In this document: piece after piece, positions 34,483 through 44,304 of the stretch | Numbering within the stretch: position 1 is the first letter of the stretch | Layout: the number at the start of each line of letters is the position of its first letter | Origin: Physcomitrium patens | Lineage: Eukaryota; Streptophyta; Bryopsida; Funariales; Funariaceae | Direction: 5' to 3' | Length of the DNA stretch: 64,000 bases | NCBI RefSeq assembly: GCF_000002425.4 | Contig: NC_037256.1 | Span: forward strand, 4,166,620-4,230,619 | The notes under the pieces: generated by a model | The model's database searches: none | What the model was told of the DNA's origin: nothing | Seen by the model: only the letters and a program-made list of their open reading frames with translations | Translations under genes and position numbers: made by a program

Positions 34483-35931
34483 TTAAAACTTGCAAACCTC
34501 TGTTAAAGAACTACAATCCTCTTTCATTCTCTCAATCGCATCAACTTTAGTCGGATCTGATTTTCTTCCATAAAATTCACATAAATGTCCAATAATCACA
34601 ACCTTTTGTATTCCAAATGTAGATTTTGTACCTGATAATGTAGGATGAACTTCTCTAAGCCAAGGCAATATTTTTTTACAATCTTATATATGATCAGCAA
34701 CATATTTGCGACACCCCTTCTTATCTAAAGTTTCATCTTTGTTTTCTTCTTTGTATCCCTTTATAGGAACATTATCTAAAAAAGGCATAGTCTTCTCTAA
34801 AATAAAATCTCTCAATACCTTATACATCATGTTCATCATATGTGCAACAGAGTTGGTTGCACCTTTAGGAAGAGTATACATTCTAACTAATCTAAGTGGT
34901 GTCTTCATTGTTATCGTATCTTTACTTCCTTCTAGAAGTTGAAATTAGTCATAGGCCAAATACAAATCACCTATTGAATAGATTGTCCTTCTTGCAAACA
35001 CCTCAATAAATTCATCTAGTATAGATCCAATTCTTACATTTTTAATAGTTACTACATTCATTGCTTGCATATCTTGAATAAAACGTAATGATCAATTTTT
35101 CTTAGGCACTGTAAACCATCAACTAGAATATGATGCAAAAGAAGGCTTCAAAATCTTCATCTTCATATTTTCTTTTAATAATTCGACCAAGCTTGGTAAA
35201 TGTGCCTTTGATACTAGAATTGGTCTTAGATTCTAAGATACATGTGATACACTAAAAATAACCATAGGTGTTACAATATTTGGATCCATACACCTAATTT
35301 CATAAGATTCAAAGACAAATGATCTAGCTTGTTTTGCCAACATCTCTTTGAAGCAGGTAATTTCTTCTAGCAATAAAGAACCATCAGAATCAATCTTCAA
35401 TTCTTCAAAAGTCTCTTTAATAAACTTGTGACCAATATTCTTTGGATCTCTCAAGCTCCTTTTTCTTGATGCTTCTCCCATTTGTTCTTTAGAATCTTTT
35501 AGCAAAGGTCCGACAACCGATTTAACTTTCTTATCTATTGTCTTATATTTTGTTTCAACTATAATCTTCAGTGCTTGAAAAGATTCAATCATATCATAAA
35601 CTTTTCTTGAATGAATTGATATAACTTTATCATCATTACCTAATCCAATAGACACAATCAATTCCAAAGGATCCTCCAGTCCATTTTCTTCATAAATACC
35701 AATAATCTTTTCATTATCTTTTAATATTCCTAACATATATAATTTTCTTTCAATAGTACTTAATTCCTTTTTTTTTTTTTTTTTTTTTTTTAAGTTATAA
35801 ATCTTCTTATACATAATGCTTCTATTTTCAAAAATGCTAATAAATCTTCCATTAAAGGTACCTACATCTTGCAAGAATACCTCTCTTTCTGTACCTCTAT
35901 AATCTTGTTTTATAGTGGTACCCTCAAAAAA
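34483..35931 (-). pseudogene. Element E reverse transcriptase
   Basis: Linker (35233-35874), broken fingers, then the palm with MPFLDNVPIKG: the second catalytic Asp is Asn, so RT is dead. It ends in TAA at 34684-34686 after VADHI, the same place as in A and B. The frame continues at 34668 with the GHLCEFYGRKSDPTKVDAIE block. A long T run (minus-strand A run) at about 35769-35792 expands a Lys stretch. The frame is -1 to the protease, and a T TTT TTG heptamer lies at 35925-35931, five codons before the protease stop (35910-35912). Confidence 0.8.
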
Positions 35932-36050
35932 TCCTTGAATTCTTTAACAACCCTTGGCAATGGATTTTCTCTCAATTTGTCTCAATTCTGCTCATGATTT
36001 GGAAGCACAATCAAAAACTGTACTACCTTCTTTCCATCCTTACTACAAAT

Positions 36051-36581
36051 TCATGCATAAGCTAAACCATCATCAAGTACCTTTATTTCTATCCGAGTTG
36101 CAATAATATATGGTTGTCCCAAAATAAGAGGATAAGATGTTGCATCTTGAACAAAAAAAATTTGTTCCATTGCAACATTACCAATCCGAATTTTCACATC
36201 TAGGCAAGCACCATATAACTCTCTACATGTATTATTGGCTGTCCATATTGCCCATCCATGTTCCATATCAATTGACCACCTTTGCTTCATATAAAGATCT
36301 TTAGACATAAGGTTTATTTCTAAACCATGGTCAATCAAAGCAACAACCGGTTCGTTCATATCTCCAATCTTCACTAATATCTCTGTAGTTGCTCTAGCCC
36401 AATGCTTCTGAATATAATAACTTGAAACCTCTCTATCTTTATTACCTTCATCATCAAAATGTATCCTTTGATTATGATTCCTCCCTTCACTTGCTGATTG
36501 TTTGTAACAATTATCAAATACATCTTCTTTACCTTTATATATGTGTGCATCAATAGTATAATTTAATCCAGCTTCTCCCAT
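36051..36581 (-). pseudogene. Element E aspartic protease
   Basis: 176 codons before the first stop, with ALIDHGLEINLMS (Asp-His-Gly conserved as in A), WAIWTANNTCRELYG and FFVQDATSYPLILGQPYI. After TGA at 36051 the same frame continues to a stop at 35910 with a FLIVLPNHEQ block. Same frame as gag. Confidence 0.82.
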
Positions 36582-36584
36582 TAA

Positions 36585-38138
36585 CTACTTCTTTCGTTTA
36601 ATACTGTCAATAATAACATCATGGAATTCTTTCTTGGCAATTCCTAAAATTTCTTTCAATGTAAATTTAACCTTACCATTGAGCATACGTTCTTCAAGTA
36701 CTCCCTTTAAATTTGTTGTCACTTCAATATCAAAGAGTAGTTTATAAGTTATCAATTTACCTTTATCTTTCATCTCCTTTATTTTTTTTTCCAATATTAA
36801 TGAAGTATCCTTTGTGGGTACTTCTTGTGAAGTCGATGCATGAGTCTTATCTCCTCGAGTTTGTCTCTTAGAAGAATTTTCTTCTCTTAAATCATCAAAA
36901 TTTCCTCTCCTCTTTTCTTCCATTAAAGCTTCATGTTGGCTTTTAGTAATATACGCATGTACTGACAAAGCTTCTACAGGATCCTCCTAATCCGTAGCAC
37001 CACAAATTATTGCAACAGTTTTCAATAAAGCTTCCCATGGCAACTTCTCTTTTTGCATTGTAAAAATAGCAGAAGACCAAAGTCTATTTAGTTGAATATT
37101 TCCAACGAAATTCTGTTTGCCATCATTATCCATCCTAGTTCCATAACTTGCAGCTTCTATTGCCGCAATTCCATGTGCTACCAAATAATCCTTAACCAAT
37201 GCTTTCATGCATCCTTTATCAAAGTTGGTTTGGAGAAGGTCACCAATATCTTTCAATGTAACCTTCTCATCTTTCCAATAAACAATGTTTTGTTGTACCA
37301 TCTTATCAAATTTATCACAATCTTTTTGAGAATGAGAATCATCATCACACCAAATACATCTTTGCACATATCCTTATTTAAAAGTAGCCTTTGAACTTAT
37401 TGTAGAAGTCTTTTTTTCAAGCCTTGCAAGTTTGATTTGAAGATCTCGCATTCCTTGTACAATCTCTTCAAGTTCCATATCTTCTTTCTTTGGTGTAGAT
37501 AATAGAGGTTAGACAATAGGCACAGTCAATCTTGTAGTAGGCACTGGGATCTTTGGTACTTGTATCACTCTTCGATTACCAAACCTATCATTTTTCCTTT
37601 CTTTTTTTGTAAATAATCCAATAGCATCTTCAACAGCTTTCTACTTTATTGTCAATCCTTCATCTTCTTCCTTATCTTCAAGAAGAACCTCTAACTTCTC
37701 TTGTAATTCTTCATTAGCAGCTTGAAGAAACAATTCAACCTTATTTGGTCCCAATGTTAACTTTTCTACTTTTGATAATCAAAAAAATTACTTTTTAAAT
37801 TCTCTTAATAATTTTGTAGCTTGCAAATTATTTTTAGGTCGTTTAATCCATTTCAAGAATAATTTCTTGATAACTCGATCAGTATCCTCCAAAAAATACT
37901 CATCTTTCAATGCATATAAAAATATCTTCCATAAACTTTCAAATTGTCTCATAATAGACCTTATATACTCTCTTATCTTTGGTATCATAGCAAGCTCAAA
38001 TAATTGAATCATCTCCTTCTGAAAAATGCCATTCAATTCTATTTTCCACACATAACATTTTAAATATCTGAAAATATCCCTCCTATCAAATTAGTCAATG
38101 TTAATAAAACTCTGCTTGCAATGCTTTGATTGCCAAAG
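36585..38138 (-). pseudogene. Element E gag C-terminal capsid, nucleocapsid and linker
   Basis: Capsid part at 37788-38051 with ALKDEYFLEDTDRVIKKLFL, CCHC knuckle CIWCDDDSHSQKDC at 36987-37367, linker with HEALMEEKRRGNFDD at 36585-36968. All pieces share one frame, separated by stops only. The capsid region is continuous where A and B each carry a different 1-nt indel. Interrupted at 38138 by element F; the N-terminus lies at 44031-44234. Confidence 0.8.
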
Positions 38139-38699
38139 TGTCACAGACGTACTCATTTAAGTTAGTAATTACATATATAAATAAGTACAAGTAAGTAAAA
38201 GTAGATAAAAGTAAATAAATTCTATAGTAGTTAATATAGAAGCTTCCTAGAAGCTTCATAGATACTGCTTTGATTTCATATGTATCTTTAATTGACTTTT
38301 TGGATTAGAAACGTGGTCAACAAGTTAGAAATGTGCCACACATGTTATTAGCTTGAAGATCAAGCTAACTATGTGGCCCACACATAGAAAAACTTGTCTT
38401 GTAAGTCAAGGCATGTGTCCTACAAAGTCAATACATATTGGAGGTCCTATAGAATGTCGCCACGTAGTCCATAGTTAGATAGTATATATAGAGACAAGAG
38501 TGAAGCCTTCTTCACTCTTGTCAACTCCTTTCTTGCTTCTAGTCTAGTTTCAAGGGTCTCTAGTTTTCTTGTCTTTTGGCAATAGCCATTCTAGTTTCTC
38601 TTTCAATATACATACTTATTTATTTATATTTTGTTACCTTTCTTTGAGTGAAGGCTCACTTATCTGGATTATTTTTTCATCGAGTTCTTATCCTTGACA
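38139..38699 (+). repeat. Element F 5' LTR
   Basis: 561 bp, TGTCACAGACGTACTCA... to ...TTATCCTTGACA. A TATATATAGAGACAAG box at about 38481-38499 is a likely TATA element. It differs from the 3' copy by scattered substitutions, mostly transitions. Confidence 0.92.
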
Positions 38700-38715
38700 G
38701 ATTGACAAGAGTACA

Positions 38716-38734
38716 CCTACAATATCAGAGCTTT
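38716..38734 (+). promoter_or_regulatory. Possible initiator-tRNA primer site of element F
   Basis: TACAATATCAGAGCTTTG resembles the TGGTATCAGAGC site complementary to tRNA-iMet, with GG changed to AA-type bases. It lies about 18 nt from the LTR, a little further than usual, so the call is tentative. Confidence 0.45.
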
Positions 38735-38911
38735 GTCTAAACTTAATTAAGAGTGGATTACCCCTTTTTCTTGATAAGATATAAGCATATTAGAAGTTGC
38801 GGATTACCCTCTTCTAAACTGATATTGTCCTTAGTATTTTCTTTGTTTTCAAGTCCTCTCTTCTATTTGTCTTGAGCGATATTAGACATATTCTCTTTTT
38901 TAAGTGTTATC

Positions 38912-39844
38912 ATGGCAGAACTTGTTGAAATGAAGAATGCAATGGCACAAATGCAAGAGCAATTGAAGGAGTTAATACTTGCGATGCATCAACTCAATTT
39001 ATCACCACAAGGAGCAACAAGATTGGCAGGAAGTGAAGATATAGAAATGGTTGGAGCTACTTTAACATTTGCACCAAACCATGTCCTTTCTTCTATAGTA
39101 GAACGCCCTTTCAGTATTAGAGAACCAAGAATTGTCCTACCCGAGAAGTTTAATGGCACCAGATCCAAGTTTCGAGGATTTATCAATCAAGTGCAACTTG
39201 TGATTGAACTTCAACCCCAAAGCTATCCAACTCCAGGATCACAAGTTAGATTCATTGGTACGCTTCTTTCAGATTCAGCACTATCATGGTTTTCATCTTT
39301 TTTTGAACGACGAGATCCAATATTCGATAATCTAGAGGCTTTTTTGGCAGAGTTTCGATCCATGTATGGAGAACATGATGTAATTCATATTGCAACCAAT
39401 AAGATCCATATTTTATGACAAGACAATCCATCAGTAACATTGTATGCTTCACAATTTTGACAACTTGCAATTGATATCAAGTAGGATGATGCTGCACTTA
39501 TTAGCCAATTTCTCTATGGATTACAATATGAGGTAAAAAAATTAATGCTCAACTTACCTGATCCTCAAACATTGAGTCAAGAAATTGACTTTGCTGTGAA
39601 GTGTGACAATTATCTTTTTGAATTCCGATCTAAGAACCATACAAGTAGACCTCAACGTTACTATAATTCAATGGCAACACCAACACCTCTTCAATACATA
39701 CATTCGGAAGTAGAGGATATGCAAATTAATGCAGTACGTTTCAAACCTCTTACTGAGCAAGAAAAGAGTCGTCGTCGTCAAGTAGGATTATGTTTATATT
39801 GTGGAGAACCAAAGCACACTGCTCAACATTGTCCAAAGAAATGA
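38912..39844 (+). pseudogene. Element F gag with CCHC knuckle
   Basis: Starts MAELVEMKNAMAQMQEQLKE (coiled-coil-like), then IVLPEKFNGTRSKFRGFINQ and VRFIGTLLSDSALSWFSSFF, the capsid core typical of chromoviruses. A stop at 39416-39418 and others interrupt it before the frame resumes at 39545 and ends in the knuckle CLYCGEPKHTAQHC (C-x2-C-x4-H-x4-C) and a TGA at 39842. About 310 codons in one frame. Confidence 0.85.
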
Positions 39845-39924
39845 CGCAATCACAAAATGAAGAGTATGGCTGTGAAAGAAGACAATATGTTGGAAAATGA
39901 GTTTTTCCAGCTACAATAGGGACC

Positions 39925-40320
39925 GTGCGGCTAGAACCTTGCACAACATCTAGTAAAGGTCCTATTCTCTCCTCAGAGCCCTCTCCTTGTTTTACATTAA
40001 ATGTTATTTTAGGACCTAAACATTACAAAGTCTCTGCCTTGTTAGATTCAAGAGCCTCAGCGTGTCTTTTAGATGAAGAATTTACCAAAAGACATAGCAT
40101 ATCTTTAGTAAAGAAAACTAAACCTATTCATGTAGAAGTCATAGATGGTCGTCCATTGTCTTCTAGAGATATTACTGATGAAACCCTTCCTATAGAAGTA
40201 ATAATCAATGGTCATAATAGTTTTGTAGTATTTAATATCATTAGATCTCTCTCTAATCCACTCATTTTAGGTTTATCGTGGTTAAAAAAATACAACCCTC
40301 AAATAGATTGGATTTTCTAA
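39925..40320 (+). pseudogene. Element F aspartic protease (active site changed)
   Basis: 131 codons with ALLDSRASACLLDEEFTKRH, where the DSG catalytic turn reads Asp-Ser-Arg, then FNIIRSLSNPLILGLSWLKK. It is in the -1 frame relative to gag. The Gly-to-Arg change is a likely G-to-A transition and should inactivate it. Confidence 0.8.
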
Positions 40321-40429
40321 ACTCTTACTTTTTCTAAAAGTATAACTAACAATGTAGTTAATCAAGTAGAGAGTCATAAGTCGAGTTCAATTAAACCCAT
40401 ATTTATAGGTGTAAAAGCTTTCTTGCATG

Positions 40430-41460
40430 CTACTATGAAAGAATCACCATATATGGATATTTTGAATACAACGTCATGCCTTTTGGACTTACAAATGCAC
40501 CATCAACTTTTCAACATCTAATGAATGATGTTTTTCGAGAGTTTTTGGACGATTTTGTGGTCTGTTATCTAGACGACATCTTGATCTATTCTAAGAATCT
40601 AAAAGAACATGAACTTCATGTTCGTCATATGTTACGAAAATTAAGGGATGTAGGACTCTATGCCAAGATAGAAAAGTGTGTATTCCACACTACTCAAGTC
40701 AATTTCTTAGGTTACATCATTTCAAATGATGGACTTATGATGGATCCTAAAAAAGTTCAAACTATTATAGATTGGAAGATCCCAAAAATGATAAGAGATG
40801 TCCAATGTTTTTTGGGATTTGCCTACTACTATCGGATCTTCATCAAAGACTTCTCTCGAGTTGCAGCTCTACTTACACGTTTGACTTGTAAAGACAAACT
40901 CCAATGGAATCAAGAAGCGGAAGTTGCTTTTGAATCTTTGAAGACAGCATTTGTTTCTGCACCAATCTTGTATCATGTTGATTTTTCCAAAGTATTCTTT
41001 ATAGAAACAGATGCATCAGACTTTGCTCTGGGTGCAATTTTATCACAAATGGGAATAGATGACAAACTTCATCTAGTAGCCTTTCATTCAAAAAAATTCT
41101 CAGCAGCAGAAATCAATTATGAGATCCACGATAAAGAACTTCTTGCAATTATGGATTCTTTTCAAGAATAGTGTCATTATCTAGAAGGCACTTCCAATCC
41201 AGTCATCATGTATATAAATCACAAGAACCTCAAATATTTTATGTCAGTACGCGTATTAAATCGTCGTCAAGCTTGTTGGAGTATGTCTTTATCAAGATTC
41301 GAGTTCATCATCACTTATCGGCCAAAAAAATAACAAGGTTTGTCTGATGCCTTATCTAAACGTTCTTATCTTGTACCAAAAGAAGGAGATGCAGCTTTTG
41401 AGCAACAAAGAACGGTTCTCTTGAAGCCGGAGTAATTTCATCTTTGAGCAATAAAATCAA
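40430..41460 (+). pseudogene. Element F RT (palm onward) and RNase H
   Basis: The frame picks up at YFEYNVMPFGLTNAPSTFQ, then YLDDILIYSK (both catalytic Asp kept), the thumb (VQCFLGFAYYYRIFIKDFS) and RNase H (FFIETDASDFALGAILSQ, FHSKKFSAAEINYEIHDKEL). Only about 110 nt separate it from the protease, whereas a chromovirus needs some 500-600 nt for linker and fingers, so the RT N-terminus with its PKKDGS-type motif is deleted. Stops at 41169 and later break the RNase H end. Confidence 0.83.
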
Positions 41461-41462
41461 CA

Positions 41463-42888
41463 TTGACTGTTGATTTAACTTTTCTTAAGCAAGTCCAATT
41501 AAGTATGTCTTCAGATCCTCTTGTTCATGATATCAAGAATAATTCTTCTAAATCTCATGATCCCTCTAAATTTGAATTCAAGAATAACCTACTCTATTTC
41601 GAAGGATGCCTATATATTCTAGAAGGAAAAGCACGTTTACGTGTTCTTCAAGCTCGTCACGACTTTCCAGCAGCAGGACATTTTAGATATAATAAGACTT
41701 TGGAGCTGATATCTAGGGAATTTTGGTGGCTTCAAATATAAAAGGCAGTTAAAGATTTTGTATAATCATGTGATATTTGCTCAAGATCAAAAACTCCTCG
41801 TCATTGACCTTTTGGACTTCTTCAGCCATTATCCATTCCAAAACAACCATAGTCTTCTATTTCTATGGACTTCATCACGGATCTTTTAATCTCAGGTTCT
41901 TATGATTTTATATTCGTGATAGTAGATCATTTTACCAAAATGGCATATTTTGTACCATGTACAAAATCTATTACAAGTGAAGAAACAGCTAAGCTCTTTC
42001 TTGACAATATCTATCGCTATCATGGATTATCCAAGGATATTATATCAGATAGGGGAACTCAATTTGTATCAAGATTTTGGCGGACTCTTTTCAAGATTCT
42101 AAAAGTGGATATAAAACTATCTTCGGCATTCCATCCTCAAATTGATGGACAAATGGAGCGTGTTAATCAAGTTTTGGAGCAATATTTAAGATGTACCATT
42201 AACTACCAACAAGATGATTGGACAACTCTTTTGCCATTGGCAAAGTTTGCTTACAATAATACAATACATTCTTCTACAAAACAAACACCTTTCTTTGCTA
42301 ATTATGGTTATCATCCATGACTTGATACTTTTGACTTTTCAAAAGTTGATAATCCTGTTGTGAAAGATTTGGCGATTCATTTATCAGAGCTTCATGCAAC
42401 GATGAAGGCGTAGTTAAATGAGGCTCAAGAACAACAAAAGATCAATGCGAATGTCTATTGAAAGGAACAACCACTATTCTTCTTGGGTGATAAGATATGG
42501 CTACTTCGTCGCAATATCAAGACCACTCGTTCTTATGATAAGTTGGACTATCAAAGGCTTGGACCATTTTCTATTTCTGCACAAATCAATCCAGTTGCAT
42601 ATCGTTTACATCTACCGGAGTCAATGAAAATCCATCCAATATTCCACATGTCTCTTCTTGAACCATACAAGACAGTGGACATATCAAGAAGACAACAAGC
42701 TCCACCTCCTCCTATAGAAGTGGACAATAATGAAGAGTTTGAAGTAGAAGAAGTCTTAGATTCAAGGCGGCACCAAAATAAATTGAAATATCTTGTCCAT
42801 TGATGCGGATATGATATTAGTGAATGCACATGGGAGCCAATAAAGAATCTTGTAAATGCAGCAAAGGCAGTGGAGGCTTTTCATCGAT
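41463..42888 (+). pseudogene. Element F integrase with C-terminal chromodomain
   Basis: Zinc-binding [10 protein letters not shown] and CDIC, core with MDFITDLL (Asp), ISDRGTQFVS (Asp) and HPQIDGQMERVNQ (Glu), a GPFSI module (LGPFSISAQINPVAYRLHLP) and, at about 42730-42888, a chromodomain: EEFEVEEVLDSRRHQNKLKY, then a YLVH-stop-CGY segment, SECTWEP and an AAKAVEAFHR end. A TGA at 42801-42803 replaces the Trp of the aromatic cage (W-x-G-Y). All pieces share one frame, with stops at 41739, 42318 and 42801. Confidence 0.86.
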
Positions 42889-43005
42889 GACATCCATCAA
42901 AATCAAGATGAAAACCTTCTTTATAAAAGAAACAACATCTAGGCAAGATAACATTCTACTTTCAATCCTTGTTCGTAGCTTCTTTGGAGTAGTAACACTC
43001 AAGAG

Positions 43006-43428
43006 ATGGAGAACCAACAACTAGCGGATTTGACTCAAGAGCCTTCATTTGCTGTCCTGTCGAATGAGACATTACAATTGTCACAACCTTTAAGATGATA
43101 CAATCGAAATAAAGATCTTCAAGAACGACATATTCTTCTTCGAATAGATGGCGAGATACAACGCGTTTGGTATGACGACTTGGAAAGGTACTCCTGATGT
43201 TTGGTGATTTTGCTAGAGGTAGGAACAACTTCTGATGGTATTCTAAATGTTCTATTCGAAGGAAGTTATGAAGGCCTCAACAATGATCAAATAACTGGGT
43301 GGTCTTCCCGTCCTGGTATGAGACACTACCGATCGTTGAGAGGCCCTATCAATCATCTTCGAAGAGAACAAAGATTAGAGTATGTGGCGAATACAATTTG
43401 TCGCATCATAGATTTCTTCAACATATGA
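43006..43428 (+). pseudogene. Unrecognised 3' accessory ORF of element F
   Basis: Between the chromodomain and the polypurine tract, one frame runs 140 codons from ATG 43006 to TGA 43426, with only two internal TGA codons (43081 and 43198), both explicable as CGA or TGG transitions. Visible blocks: MENQQLADLTQEPSFAVLSN, DLQERHILLRIDGEIQRVWY, LLEVGTTSDGILNVLFEGSY, GLNNDQITGWSSRPGMRHYR, GPINHLRREQRLEYVANTIC. No membrane segment, zinc motif or known fold is recognised. A full-length collinear but decayed copy occurs at 2549-2970. Function unknown. Confidence 0.65.
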
Positions 43429-43454
43429 TGACTGCTCCTCGTGGAATTCGTCCC

Positions 43455-43469
43455 TAAAAGAGGGGATAA
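43455..43469 (+). promoter_or_regulatory. Polypurine tract of element F
   Basis: AAAAGAGGGGATAA lies immediately before the 3' LTR TG at 43470. The remnant element at 1974-3537 has the corresponding AAAAGGGTGCATAA before its LTR. Confidence 0.75.
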
Positions 43470-44030
43470 TGTTACAAACATACTCATGTAAGCTAGTAAT
43501 TACATATATAAATAGGTACAAGTAAGTAAAAGTAAGTAAAAGTAAGTTAATTCTATAGTAGTTAATATGGAAGTTTTCTAGAAGCTTCATAGATGCTACT
43601 TTGACTTCATATGTGTCTTTAATTGACTTTTTGGATTAAAAACGTGGTCAACAAGTTGACCATGTACCACACATGTTGTTAGCTTGAAGATCAAGCTAAC
43701 TATGTGGCCCACATATAGAAAAATTTGCCTTGTAAGTCAAGGCATGTGTCCTACAAAGTCAACACATATTGGAGGTCCTATAGAACGTCACCACGTAGCC
43801 TCTAGTTAGATAGTATATATAGAGACAAGAGTGAAGCCTTCTTCATTCTTGTCAACTCTTTTCTTGCTTCTAGTCTAGTTTTAAAGGTCTCTAGTTTTCT
43901 TGTCTTTTGGCAATAGCCATTCTAGTTTCTCTTTCAATATATATACTTATTTATTTATATTTTGTTATCTTTCTTTGAGTGAAGGCTCACTTGTCTGAAT
44001 TGCTTTTTCATCGAGTTCTTGTCCTTGACA
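43470..44030 (+). repeat. Element F 3' LTR
   Basis: 561 bp, TGTTACAAACATACTCATG... to ...TTGTCCTTGACA, followed by the CAAAG duplication at 44031-44035. Confidence 0.92.
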
Positions 44031-44234
44031 CAAAGCCTCTTTGCAATCATTGCCCTGTTGCTGTTGCATAAATAATATAAATGCTTGAAACATTTTTCCA
44101 GTGTTTGGATCAAGGTACATACCTTGTTCACTAGTAGAAATTCCACTTGAAATTGCGCTTGAAGATCCACTTGAAGCTCCATCCAAAGCTCAATCAAAAA
44201 GTCCAAATTCAATCTTCTTGCCTTCTTCTACCAT
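44031..44234 (-). pseudogene. Element E gag N-terminus
   Basis: From an ATG at 44232-44234: MVEEGKKIEFGLFD, a stop, then ALDGASSGSSSAISSGIST, SEQGMYLDPNTGKMFQAF and a FMQQQQGNDCKEAL block equal in position to the SLSMQQQQSNDRKEAL block of A. It breaks off at 44031, where F is inserted, and resumes at 38138. Confidence 0.78.
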
Positions 44235-44282
44235 TAATTCCAAATAACCACAAATATAATCTAATACCTTCCACCCCAAACT

Positions 44283-44300
44283 TTCACGTCGGGTTCACCA
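44283..44300 (-). promoter_or_regulatory. Primer binding site, tRNA-Trp type (element E)
   Basis: Plus strand TTCACGTCGGGTTCACCA, identical to the site of element A and also 4 nt from the LTR, despite the wide divergence of the two elements elsewhere. Confidence 0.8.
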
Positions 44301-44304
44301 CTTA

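Larger units (their letters stand above)
38139..44030 (+). mobile_element. Element F: chromovirus (chromodomain Ty3/gypsy)
   Basis: 5892 bp with two 561-bp LTRs and a perfect 5-bp target duplication CAAAG (38134-38138 and 44031-44035) in the gag of element E. Order: LTR, iMet-like primer site, gag with CCHC, protease, RT (N-terminus deleted), RNase H, integrase, chromodomain, extra ORF, polypurine tract, LTR. The gag and chromodomain recall Tcn1-like chromoviruses, which I recall being reported from both fungi and mosses. It is defective through several stops and the RT deletion. Confidence 0.92.
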
